This document shows, one piece after another, positions 14,583-22,273 of a DNA stretch of 28,681 nucleotides. The translations under genes and the position numbers were made by a program. Numbering within the stretch: position 1 is the first letter of the stretch; each line of letters begins with the position of its first letter. The notes below the pieces were generated by a model. It worked only from the letters and a program-made list of their open reading frames with translations, had not been told where the DNA came from and made no database searches. The stretch spans positions 1 through 28,681 of the IMG/VR virus record IMGVR_UViG_3300046517_000985; one strand, 5' to 3'. This DNA comes from a virus.

Positions 14583-14962
14583 GACGGGACCTCCCAGGGG
14601 AAGGCCGGCCAGCCGTCCATAACCCGAGCGTGGAACGTCGGCGTGACCGCGCTCAGTTCGGGATTGTGGACGAGGACTGCCGTAGGGTATTCGGGAAACG
14701 CGGCGAGTGAACCGCCTGTGATGGTGTTGTCGTCTACGATCAGCACATCGAGGCCCATGCTCGGACGAAGCACGACAGGCAGGTCGAGGATGTGCGAGAG
14801 CGCAACGGCCGGCACAAGACCTCCCCGAGGGATCGGGTAGAGTCCGTCATGACGCCGACCCGAGGCCTTGATGGCTCGGGCCAGCGTGAGTACGTCGGCG
14901 TCGAACATCTCCCAGGTGTAGGGATCCTGCTCGTACGACTCGACCGGCGCCGGCTCGCTCAC
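14570..14962 (-). CDS. Gpt-like phosphoribosyltransferase
   Basis: A 130-aa protein from a GTG start (14962) that overlaps the previous stop as GTGA. Two type-I phosphoribosyltransferase signatures are visible: the pyrophosphate loop IPRGGLVPAVALSHILDLP (about residues 44-62) and the PRPP loop VLIVDDNTITGGSL (73-86), with the acidic pair D77-D78 and the TGGS turn. The opening YTWEMFDADVLTLARAI and the ending GWPAFPWE resemble E. coli xanthine-guanine phosphoribosyltransferase (WDMLQ...ARKLA, PWD), but the protein is shorter, mainly around the core hood. The expected reaction would be base + PRPP to nucleotide + pyrophosphate, giving purine salvage in the cytoplasm. The base specificity is not decidable from the sequence. 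Enzymes of this kind are unexpected in the middle of head genes. Confidence 0.75.
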   Translation of the reverse strand: MSEPAPVESYEQDPYTWEMFDADVLTLARAIKASGRRHDGLYPIPRGGLVPAVALSHILDLPVVLRPSMGLDVLIVDDNTITGGSLAAFPEYPTAVLVHNPELSAVTPTFHARVMDGWPAFPWEVPSCRL

Positions 14963-15510
14963 AGCGTCTCCGTGAACCGCTCGTCGAAGGCCTGCGGATT
15001 CGGGGACGTTGCGCTGTGGTTCAGCGTGATGTAGCCCTTGCGCTTCAGGCCCGTCAGCTCGATCCCGAGGCGGCATTGCTGGATGTAGCAGCCCTCGACG
15101 GCCTTCGCGAGAGTCGCAGCCCACTCGGGCACGTAGCCATGCGCGGGCTTGTCGGTGCCGTCCTTGAGGAGCGCGGGGCGCGCTACGTTGAGCCACCACA
15201 TGAACGCTTCGCGCGTGATGTCGTCGGCCTCGCGAACTTCCTCGCCGCTGATGCGGCCTTCGCTGTCGTATCGGATCGCCATTTTCGCCGTGTCCTCTAA
15301 GCGGATCATCCGCGCCAAGGTGAGCTGGTTGTCCATGAGACGGCCGATGCCGTCCGCGAGTGCCCGCTCCCACCCCGTCGCCACCCCATCCTCGATCCGG
15401 CGGCGATGCTCGCGCCACCAAATGTTCCACTCGACTCCGGTCGGGAAGGACGCCTTTTCGAGCGCGCGGAGTCCTTCCTGTGCTACGTCTGGCCGTGCGG
15501 CTGTCTGCAC
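14959..15510 (-). CDS. Hypothetical protein
   Basis: A 183-aa soluble protein from a GTG start (15510) that shares one base with the preceding stop (TAGTG). It is mixed helical, with Trp-rich patches (GVEWNIWWREHRRRIEDGVA, REAFMWWLNVARPALL), and ends SPNPQAFDERFTETL. No motif or family was recognised. It sits between the basic proteins beside the portal and the phosphoribosyltransferase gene and is probably co-translated with both. Confidence 0.6.
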   Translation of the reverse strand: MQTAARPDVAQEGLRALEKASFPTGVEWNIWWREHRRRIEDGVATGWERALADGIGRLMDNQLTLARMIRLEDTAKMAIRYDSEGRISGEEVREADDITREAFMWWLNVARPALLKDGTDKPAHGYVPEWAATLAKAVEGCYIQQCRLGIELTGLKRKGYITLNHSATSPNPQAFDERFTETL

Positions 15511-16184
15511 TACAGCTTTCCCTTCTTCTTGCCTCCGTGGAGCTTTTTCTTGACCTCGGCCCGCGCCATCTCGTGCTCGCCCCGCTTCTTGGAGTGCGAC
15601 GCGAGATGCTGCTGGTGATACGCGATCGATGCGGTGTCGCCCATCTTCTCGGCCCGCGCCTTGCCGCGCCGGTGATCACGCTCGTGCCGGGCCTCGTGCA
15701 TGATCGAATCGCCGTGATGGCTCATCGAGAGGCGCAGGTCAGCCGGCGACTGCGGGGGCATGTTGCGCGCGTCGGCCGCGTAGTCGGCGCCATCGAACCG
15801 ACGGTCACCCGGCTGCGGCAGACGAAGGTATCCAGCCTTCGCCACGGTCGGGCTTGTCACTGCGCCCTTTGGCTTGTGGCCGACGTTGTGCCCCTCGGTC
15901 GTCACGTCGTCGTTCGCGAAGTGCCCGAGGTACTGCATCGGATCGTTCATGCCGTACGACTTGCTCGGGCCGCCGCTGTCTTGCGCGCCGCCCATGTCCG
16001 AGGCGGTCGAGACGACGTGCGGCATCGGCGTACCCGGCGACTTGGCGGGGTCGCGTGGCGCGGTCGACGTGCTGCGCGTCATGCCGCCCGAGGCCTTGAG
16101 CGGCGACGTGCGCGCGGAGGCGGCCAGATCCGTTGAGCGCTTCGCCATCGCGGCGCGCTGGTTCGCGAGTTCGAGGTCGTTCAT
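15510..16184 (-). CDS. Basic protein with YLGHF/GHN motif
   Basis: A 224-aa protein. The N-terminal 75 residues are Ser/Thr/Ala/Pro-rich and probably disordered. Residues 82-100 hold the motif PMQYLGHFANDDVTTEGHN, which recurs in two neighbouring genes. The last 70 residues are very basic and His-rich (HHGDSIMHEARHERDHRRGK ... RAEVKKKLHGGKKKGKL), which suggests nucleic-acid or membrane contact. The start overlaps the upstream stop (ATGA). No enzyme domain is seen. From the location between portal and scaffold I infer an internal virion or ejected protein, but there is no direct proof. Confidence 0.65.
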   Translation of the reverse strand: MNDLELANQRAAMAKRSTDLAASARTSPLKASGGMTRSTSTAPRDPAKSPGTPMPHVVSTASDMGGAQDSGGPSKSYGMNDPMQYLGHFANDDVTTEGHNVGHKPKGAVTSPTVAKAGYLRLPQPGDRRFDGADYAADARNMPPQSPADLRLSMSHHGDSIMHEARHERDHRRGKARAEKMGDTASIAYHQQHLASHSKKRGEHEMARAEVKKKLHGGKKKGKL

Positions 16185-16720
16185 ACCTTGGCCCCTGCCT
16201 TCCGAGCCTGGCTCATCGCGATCGCGATCGCCTGCTTCCGATTCGTGACCTTGGGGCCCTTCTTGGATCCCGAGTGGAGGCCGCCCTCCTTGTACTCGTG
16301 CATCGTCTTCTCGATCTTCGCCTTGCCCATGCCGTCGCGCTCGTTGTGCCCGTCGCGCAGCTCCTTCTCGGTGCCGCCGCCCTTGAGGCCGCGGAGCGAG
16401 CGCTTCTCCAGCTTCTCGTACTTCGCGGACTCGTTGCCCTCGATGTTGAGGGACTCGGGCTTCTGCGTCGCCTTCCCGCGGCTGACCATCGTGGCTTCGC
16501 CAGCCTTCGTCTCGGGGTTCGCCATGTGCGACGCCGCGGACTTCATCGCCGGGTTCGGCTGGTGATCGGGCGCGAGCGCGCCGGTCGAACCCTTCGATGC
16601 GGGCATGGAGCGGTTATGGCCACGGACCTTCACGTCGGCCTTCTTCGAGCCCCCGCCGGTGACGCCGGTGCCCGAGAGGTAGGACCACGGATCGTTTCGC
16701 GTCATCTGCCCGTCGTTCAT
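16181..16720 (-). CDS. DUF6496-like basic protein with shared YL...GHN motif
   Basis: A 179-aa protein. Residues 9-36 carry the shared neighbour motif in a looser form (NDPWSYL ... ADVKVRGHN). The middle is Glu/Lys-rich. The C-terminus (about 141-177, YKEGGLHSGSKKGPKVTNRK, then QAIAIAMSQARKAG) matches a short conserved domain that I recall as DUF6496. That domain is frequent in phage and bacterial small proteins, and its function is not known. The start overlaps the upstream stop (ATGA). The protein is likely carried in the virion or has a nucleoid-type role; both are inferences. Confidence 0.72.
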   Translation of the reverse strand: MNDGQMTRNDPWSYLSGTGVTGGGSKKADVKVRGHNRSMPASKGSTGALAPDHQPNPAMKSAASHMANPETKAGEATMVSRGKATQKPESLNIEGNESAKYEKLEKRSLRGLKGGGTEKELRDGHNERDGMGKAKIEKTMHEYKEGGLHSGSKKGPKVTNRKQAIAIAMSQARKAGAKV

Positions 16721-17013
16721 TTCTGCTTCGCTCGCTTTCGTGAGGCGCCCTTGCCGTGCGCCGTGGCCTTGAGGGACGCGTGGGCCCGAGCCGTCGCGTT
16801 CTGAGGCATGTTCGGAGAGATCGTGTGGCCGATGACGGCTGCGATGTGGTGCGCGGCTTCCTCGCCGTTGCCCGTTAGCAGGTGCCCGAGGGCTGCGCCG
16901 GCGTGGCGCGCGGCCATCTTGTGCGCGGGATGCGTCGGGTTCGTGACCGGGTTCATGTTTGGCAGCCCGGTTCCCGGCGCCGGGCCCGTGGGGATGTTCG
17001 GCTGCGCGGCCAT
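16717..17013 (-). CDS. Small His/Ala-rich basic protein
   Basis: A 98-aa protein starting MAAQPNIPTGPAPGTGLPNM. A Pro/Gly/Asn-rich start is followed by a central amphipathic stretch (MAARHAGAALGHLLTGNGEE, AAHHIAAVIGHTI) and a basic tail (TAHGKGASRKRAKQK). An AGG-type ribosome-binding sequence is about 6 nt upstream. It lacks the shared YLGHF/GHN motif of its neighbours. No family was recognised. The composition would suit a DNA-binding or membrane-active internal protein. Confidence 0.6.
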   Translation of the reverse strand: MAAQPNIPTGPAPGTGLPNMNPVTNPTHPAHKMAARHAGAALGHLLTGNGEEAAHHIAAVIGHTISPNMPQNATARAHASLKATAHGKGASRKRAKQK

Positions 17014-17019
17014 GAGCGC

Positions 17020-17778
17020 CTACTTGCGTGCCGCCCGCAGGCCCTTGCGTGCCGTCTTGACGGCCGAGCGCGCCGCAGAGCGCGCGGTGACCGCGTTACC
17101 CTGAGCCGCGTAGTTCCCGCCGCGGACGGCCGCGCGAGTCGCCTGACGCGCCGCATGGAGCCCGCCGACGGCGTTCTGCAGCGCGGTCTTCGCCTCTCCG
17201 ACCACGTCCTTCTTCGCTGCCTGGGCGCCCTGCGCGATGGACTTGTTCTCGGCCCGAGCGCCCTGCTTCGCGCTCTTCAGCGCGGCGACGTCGCCGGCGC
17301 GAAGGCCCTCGGCATTGCGCGTCTGCCGCTGCTCACGCGCGCCGGCCATCGCGGTGCGGCCCATTGCCCGCGCCTCTTTCACGGCGCCGGGCATGCCCGA
17401 GGCCCGAGCGGACTGGACGACCGCGCGCTTCGCCTGACGTGTGGCCGCGATCGGGTTCGTGGTGGCGTCGAACTGGGGCTTGATCTTCGCCGGCCCCATC
17501 GCCGGGACGGCCGCGGGCGTTCCGCCCATGGCGCCGCCGAGCGCCGGCACGCCGTTGCCCGCCCCGATGTTCGGGCTCGGGCCACGCATGGGCCCCATCG
17601 GCAGGCCGGGCGCGCCCTGGTTGTGGCCGCGCTTCATCACGTCGGCGCTACGGAAGTGGCCGAGGTAGGCGAACGGTTCCGTACCCTTGACGGTCCCGTC
17701 ACACGTCGCGTTGTGCTTGACGGTGTTCGTCATCACGCCGATCCGGCCCTTCTCGGGCATGGGCTTGCTGATTTCCAT
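17020..17778 (-). CDS. Histone-H1-like basic protein with YLGHF/GHN motif
   Basis: A 252-aa protein. Residues 35-53 hold PFAYLGHFRSADVMKRGHN, nearly the same pattern as in the 224-aa protein two genes further on. Residues about 54-105 are Pro/Gly/Met-rich. Residues about 110-252 are Ala/Lys/Arg/Gln-rich without acidic blocks (ATRQAKRAVVQSARASGMPG ... AARSAVKTARKGLRAARK), like bacterial histone-H1-type tails. An AGGAGA ribosome-binding site is 6 nt upstream. It is encoded directly after the portal gene. The inferred role is a DNA-condensing or ejected internal protein held near the portal; the function is unproven. Confidence 0.68.
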   Translation of the reverse strand: MEISKPMPEKGRIGVMTNTVKHNATCDGTVKGTEPFAYLGHFRSADVMKRGHNQGAPGLPMGPMRGPSPNIGAGNGVPALGGAMGGTPAAVPAMGPAKIKPQFDATTNPIAATRQAKRAVVQSARASGMPGAVKEARAMGRTAMAGAREQRQTRNAEGLRAGDVAALKSAKQGARAENKSIAQGAQAAKKDVVGEAKTALQNAVGGLHAARQATRAAVRGGNYAAQGNAVTARSAARSAVKTARKGLRAARK

Positions 17779-17821
17779 GGCTGTCTCCTATGTGTACCGC
17801 AAAGCGTCTGATGCCGCCACC

Positions 17822-19882
17822 CTACGGCTGCGGCGCGCCGGGCACCATCCCGCTCGGCGTCTTGGGCGCCATCGCACCCCCGAGGGCCTGCTGATCCTGG
17901 CTCGCGTCGACCATCGCGGGCGGCGAGCCGCCGTTGCCGTTCGCAGCGGCAGCCGGCGGCGGCGCGCCTCCGCCCTGCGGCGGGGCCGTCGAGCCGGGCG
18001 GCGCGTTCGCGGGGTTCGTGACCTGCGCCTCGTTCAGCGACTCCTGCATCATCTGCTGCGCTTCGTCTTGGTTCTTCTCGTCCTGCGTCTTTTCGAGCGT
18101 GCTCGGGTCGACGCCCGAGTTGCGCATGATCTGCTCGGTAAGACGCTGGTAGGAGTACTTCTGCCCGTAGGCCTGCGCGAATTGCGGGTTCTGACCCATG
18201 AGCTGCAGGACGTTGGCGAGCTTCGTCAGCGTGCGCGATCGCGCGGTCACTCCGCGGAGCCCGCGGCACTTGAACTTGGCCGACTGCGCGAGCAGGACGA
18301 AGCGCTCTTCGTTCGAGAGCTGCGTCAGCTCCAGCACCCGCTCGGGCCCGAGGATCTGCACGAGGGCGGGGTCGGTCAGCTTGTGGTCGAACTCGTACTG
18401 CAGGATCGTGAGCCAGCCCAGCTCGAAGATCGGCTCCAGCCAGGTGTCCTCGGTGCGCGCGGCGAGCGACTCGAAGAGCGAGCCCGAGGCCTGCATGGCT
18501 TCGACGACCGCGGTCGCGCTCGACTCTTGCGAGGGCGTCTGCCCGAGCTTCAGGTCGTTCGTCGCCATCGCGGTCTGGAACTCGCGCATCGCGAGCTGGA
18601 AGATCTCCATGCCGTACTGCGGCATCTCGCCCGAGTCGATGCGCTCGATGGCCTTGTAGCCCTCGGGCACGTTCGGACGAAGCAGGAAGGTCGCCGCCTG
18701 CGGGATGCCTTCTTGGAAGTCCTCGGCGTTCTCGACGAAGTCCGACCGGAGCTGATGCTTGCCCCAGACCGCGCCCAGCGCGCCGTCGAACATGAGACTC
18801 ATCAGCTCGTTCAGGAACTGCCAGGTGTTGACCGCGTCATCCGCGAGCGCCTTGTGGACCGTGCTGTTCGGCGTGCGGAGAAGGGCGGCCGAGGCGAACG
18901 GCCGGCGCTGGTGCCAGAACGGGTTCGGCGTCGGTGGCCGCAGCATCTTGCCGTTGCAGGTCGTCCAGAAGCAATTCGTCGCGAGCACTTCGCACGTGTC
19001 GGGATCGATCAGGTCGCCCCAGAACTCGCGCACGCGCACTTCGTCGGGGTCATGCGCGACGAACACGACGTCCTGCGTGACGCGCTTGTACATATCCGAG
19101 TACGTGGCCTCGGCGCTTCCCTTGATCGCGTTGATGACCTTGGGGTCGTAGTCCGGGTTGGCCCCGAGGTCCGAGATGTTCATCGTGACTTCGTGGATGA
19201 CGAACTTGTTGAGGAGGCTCGGGTCGGGGAACCAGTCCTCCCATGGGATGAGGTCGACGGCGAGACGGAACGACTGCAGGGTGTCCGCGACGACCCGAGG
19301 GCGGCCCATCTCGACGAGGCTGTACGCGTCGAGGTCGTTGCGGTGGCCGAACTTCCCCTTCTGGGGCTTCGACTCCACGAGCCGGTACTGGTACTGCGTC
19401 GTGAACTTCGCGTAGACCTTCGCGGTCATGATCGATTCGAGCAACGCGCGCTTCACGCCGTCGCTGATCAGGTTCGCGATGTTGTACGACGTCTCGGGCA
19501 CATCGCCGGGAACGTAGATGCGGTCGAGGTAGTACTTGAGGAAGGCGCCGATGATGTCCGGGTCGATGACCGGATCCCCGATGCCGATCGGGTCGACCGT
19601 GAGCCAGTCGTTCGAGTCGGTGAGGCCGCGTTCGAGCGTGCCGACCGCCTGCTCGACGCTGATGCCGAACTCGCTGACGGTCTGCTGCGTCTGCCACGGG
19701 AGCTTGTGCGACCAGTCCTGCTGCGAGTGATACGCCTGCCAGTTGGCGAGGTTCTTCGAGCGGCGATTCCACCGCGCCTGCCACGACTTGTTCCAGTTGT
19801 AGTCGGAGATGCGCGTCGCGCGGCTCGCCAGGTCCGTAGCGGACGTGGTGATGATATTCAATGCGGTCGACTTGCGCGCCAC
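17822..19882 (-). CDS. Portal protein
   Basis: A 686-aa protein that forms the head vertex ring through which DNA enters and leaves. It lies directly after the large terminase, the usual order. Residues 25-70 (DYNWNKSWQARWNRRSKNLA NWQAYHS) and the central region (EVRVREFWGDLIDPDT ... HQRRPFASAALLR) resemble portals of podoviruses with long clip and stem regions. Around 450-490 lies the pattern ETATAV-like QESSATAVVEAMQASGSLFE, common in P22-like portals. Residues about 625-686 are a Pro/Gly/Ala/Gln tail (NPANAPPGSTAPPQGGGAPP), probably disordered. The start is GTG (19882) with GAGG about 8 nt upstream. The length is typical for this class. Identification is by context and pattern; no residue is diagnostic alone. 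Confidence 0.8.
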   Translation of the reverse strand: MARKSTALNIITTSATDLASRATRISDYNWNKSWQARWNRRSKNLANWQAYHSQQDWSHKLPWQTQQTVSEFGISVEQAVGTLERGLTDSNDWLTVDPIGIGDPVIDPDIIGAFLKYYLDRIYVPGDVPETSYNIANLISDGVKRALLESIMTAKVYAKFTTQYQYRLVESKPQKGKFGHRNDLDAYSLVEMGRPRVVADTLQSFRLAVDLIPWEDWFPDPSLLNKFVIHEVTMNISDLGANPDYDPKVINAIKGSAEATYSDMYKRVTQDVVFVAHDPDEVRVREFWGDLIDPDTCEVLATNCFWTTCNGKMLRPPTPNPFWHQRRPFASAALLRTPNSTVHKALADDAVNTWQFLNELMSLMFDGALGAVWGKHQLRSDFVENAEDFQEGIPQAATFLLRPNVPEGYKAIERIDSGEMPQYGMEIFQLAMREFQTAMATNDLKLGQTPSQESSATAVVEAMQASGSLFESLAARTEDTWLEPIFELGWLTILQYEFDHKLTDPALVQILGPERVLELTQLSNEERFVLLAQSAKFKCRGLRGVTARSRTLTKLANVLQLMGQNPQFAQAYGQKYSYQRLTEQIMRNSGVDPSTLEKTQDEKNQDEAQQMMQESLNEAQVTNPANAPPGSTAPPQGGGAPPPAAAANGNGGSPPAMVDASQDQQALGGAMAPKTPSGMVPGAPQP

Positions 19883-19897
19883 GATGGCCTCACTCTA

Positions 19898-21538
19898 CTA
19901 CGGGCGTCGGGGAGGAAGAATCCCGCCAGACGAGCCGCGGCTGATGCGCCCATCGGCGCCGTAGGAAGATGGATAGTGGTTCACGGAGCGCGCACCCGGT
20001 GATGCGTTGGGGCCGCCGCGCCCGAGGTAGCCGGGCATCGGGATGTGGCGGAGGCGTGGCCGCTCCTCCGCGACATTCTGCGGGACGGGATCCGTGAACG
20101 CGACCGCGTAACCGACGGCGTCCGTCGCGTGCGTGCGCTGGTAGTACGGGTCCTCGGGATGATGGACCTTCTTGAGGCCGCCCCGCGCGTCCCGTAGCAC
20201 TTCCTCGAAGTCCTTGTGCAGCTCGACGCAGGCGGGGCCGGCGAGCAGGCGCACACGCCCGTCGGATCCCGAGAGGGCCCGGTTCATCGCGTTGAGGCGG
20301 TCGGGCACGAACGGGTTGCGCTTGGGGAGGAACTCGCGGATCGGCGCTGGGTAGCCGCGCAGCGTCTCGTGCATGAGCGCGTAGTTGCTCGTGCTCGTCT
20401 GCACGCTGCGGTTCTTGCCGGTCTGGTCGCCGTAGATGTAGATGGGCGCAGACCACGTCGGGTAGAGTCGGCGGAACTCCTCGGTCATCGACGGGATGTT
20501 GCAGATGTCCATCTGGATCTCGTCGTAGAACTTCCAGCAGTCGGCGTCGTGCTGGCCGATCTCCCACACGCACGGGGAGACGTTGAAGTCGACGCAGAGG
20601 CAGAGCGGGAGACGCGGATCCATCCGATCGGGCGTGAGGTAGGGGTCGAAGTGAACGGCCCGAGCGTACGCCGGGTACGCGAGCGTTCCCCCGATGCTGG
20701 CGAGCAGCTCGCCGTCGAGCCGGATGCGCGCCTCCATGCTGCCGGGCGGGAACATCGAGGCGAGACGCTCGACCTCTTCGCGTGGGATGTGCTTGTTGTG
20801 CCGGATGCCCATCGAGAAGATGTCGAGGAACCGGCCAGGATTGCGATCGCTGTTCTCGTGGTTGCCGGCCGCCCACCATGGCTTGATCTTCTCGGGGTAG
20901 TACCAGCTCACGCCGCCGGCCTGCCCGAGGGGAGGCAGGAGTGTGGCCGCGAGGCGCACCATGAGCGAGCGCCCGCCGCCGGGCGACCGGAACGTCGCTT
21001 CCTTGTAGACGTCCCACTCGCAGATCTCGTCGAAGGCCACGAGGTCGCGACCGGCCGACTGGAACTTGTCAGCGCCGGCATCCGCGGACTTGAAGCCCAC
21101 GAGCGAGCCGTTCTTGAGCTTCCACGTCTGGTCGTTGATGTTCCAGCCGGCGATCTCGCAGGACGGGATGAAGGCCTTGTGCGACTCCGCCTGGGTGTAC
21201 GCGGTCTCGACGATCTTGGGCTGGATGCCTTCGCGCACGAGGCGTTCGGAGAGCCCGACGACCCAGATCGACATGGCGCGGTCGGTCACTGCGAGGCGGC
21301 CACCCGAGGAGTACGCGGTGCCGGGGTTCGGATTGCCGAAGCGCGCGTAGGACGCCACGAGCGCGGCGAGCGCGTCGGACTTGCCCGAGCGGTTCGCGCC
21401 GAGCAGGGCGACCTCGGGCTTCTTCGATTCGAGGAACATGCGCTGGCGCTCGCCGGGTTCCCACTGGCGGAGCGGATCGTTCTGCCAGCGCGACTGCAGG
21501 ATCTGCGCGGCGCGGGCGGCGTCTTCGAGGTCAGCCAT
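19898..21538 (-). CDS. terL: Large terminase subunit
   Basis: The 546-aa ATP-driven packaging motor with a nuclease domain. Numbered from the ATG at 21538, the ATPase domain has Walker A GANRSGKS (47-54) and Walker B LVAFDE (166-171, with D170 and catalytic E171). The RNase H-like nuclease domain has its acidic residues in CVDFN (D317), GDQTG (D371) and HATDAVGYA (D473). It cuts the concatemer and fills the head through the portal. The order small terminase candidate, TerL, portal is typical. An in-frame GTG one codon upstream (21541) is also possible; both overlap the preceding stop. The C-terminal 60 residues are Gly/Pro/Ser-rich and probably flexible. The length is normal and all motifs are intact. 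Confidence 0.93.
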   Translation of the reverse strand: MADLEDAARAAQILQSRWQNDPLRQWEPGERQRMFLESKKPEVALLGANRSGKSDALAALVASYARFGNPNPGTAYSSGGRLAVTDRAMSIWVVGLSERLVREGIQPKIVETAYTQAESHKAFIPSCEIAGWNINDQTWKLKNGSLVGFKSADAGADKFQSAGRDLVAFDEICEWDVYKEATFRSPGGGRSLMVRLAATLLPPLGQAGGVSWYYPEKIKPWWAAGNHENSDRNPGRFLDIFSMGIRHNKHIPREEVERLASMFPPGSMEARIRLDGELLASIGGTLAYPAYARAVHFDPYLTPDRMDPRLPLCLCVDFNVSPCVWEIGQHDADCWKFYDEIQMDICNIPSMTEEFRRLYPTWSAPIYIYGDQTGKNRSVQTSTSNYALMHETLRGYPAPIREFLPKRNPFVPDRLNAMNRALSGSDGRVRLLAGPACVELHKDFEEVLRDARGGLKKVHHPEDPYYQRTHATDAVGYAVAFTDPVPQNVAEERPRLRHIPMPGYLGRGGPNASPGARSVNHYPSSYGADGRISRGSSGGILPPRRP

Positions 21539-22088
21539 CACTCGGCTCCTCCGGGCGCGTCCAGCCCGAGGCGGCGTCGGTCACGAGCTTGCGAAGCTGG
21601 ACCTCGGAGAGGCCATCGAGCGATCCGCGGTCCTCGTCGCCGGCGAGGAAGGCACGCAGGCGCACGGCCTCGTCCTTCGCCTTGACGGCCTGCATGGTCA
21701 TCTTGTTCAGCCGGTCGAGCATGATCGAGACGCGGTTCGAGGCGTCCATGACCGTCGCCATGGCTTCGCGCTGCACGTCGACCGCGGCCTGCGCTTCCTC
21801 GGGAGTGCGGTCCTTGGGGGCTCGGGCGAGCGCGACGGAGAGCTGCAGGCGTTCCAGCTCGTTCCCGAGCAGCTCACGGAGCTGGCTCATCGTGCCCGCG
21901 AGCATCGGGGTGTACTCCTGTAGCAGCTCGGCGCCTGAGCGCGCGTTGTGGACGAGCGTGTCGATCACGCTGTCGAGCGACTCGGGCTCGAACCCGCCCT
22001 TCGAGCGCATGCGCTTCTCGACCGTGACGGGCAGACCCTTTCCCGAGCCGTCCGTTGCGGAGCCGTACGTCATGGAGACCTTACCCAT
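21531..22088 (-). CDS. Possible small terminase subunit
   Basis: A 185-aa protein starting MGKVSMTYGSATDGSGKGLP. Residues about 50-150 are mainly helical and probably coiled-coil (LRELLGNELERLQLSVALAR ... SIMLDRLNKMTMQAVKAKDE). The C-terminus (SLDGLSEVQLRKLVTDAASG) may be a small folding unit. It is encoded immediately before the large terminase, with the two frames overlapping, which is the usual place of the DNA-recognising small subunit. No clear helix-turn-helix was identified at the N-terminus, so the call is from position and helical content only. It also overlaps the upstream 56-aa gene by 8 bp. Confidence 0.5.
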   Translation of the reverse strand: MGKVSMTYGSATDGSGKGLPVTVEKRMRSKGGFEPESLDSVIDTLVHNARSGAELLQEYTPMLAGTMSQLRELLGNELERLQLSVALARAPKDRTPEEAQAAVDVQREAMATVMDASNRVSIMLDRLNKMTMQAVKAKDEAVRLRAFLAGDEDRGSLDGLSEVQLRKLVTDAASGWTRPEEPSDG

Positions 22089-22251
22089 CGGAGATCCGCT
22101 CCGCCCGCATCAGGATCGCGATGAGCGGGTAGACCTCCTTGTAGGGGCGGTCCTGCAGATAGTCGAGGATCTGTTGCCCCTCGAACTCCTTGATCGCGAT
22201 ACGGGCTGCCTTTGGAATAGGGCAGAGCGGATCGGTGTAGCTCTCAGCCAT
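22081..22251 (-). CDS. Small conserved-looking protein before the packaging genes
   Basis: A 56-aa protein starting MAESYTDPLCPIPKAARIAI and ending AILMRAERISDG. A strong GGAGG sequence lies about 4 nt before the ATG, and the end overlaps the small terminase candidate by 8 bp, the dense packing seen for real genes here. It has a helical KEFEGQQILDYLQDRPYKEV core and one cysteine. No family was recognised. Confidence 0.65.
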   Translation of the reverse strand: MAESYTDPLCPIPKAARIAIKEFEGQQILDYLQDRPYKEVYPLIAILMRAERISDG

Positions 22252-22273
22252 GGCGCCTCCGGTCTTGCCCCGG

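Noticed and set aside
17687-20002. Long plus-strand frame of 771 aa
   Set aside because: It runs opposite the portal gene, has Arg/Val/Leu/Glu-rich composition without motifs, and no ribosome-binding site.
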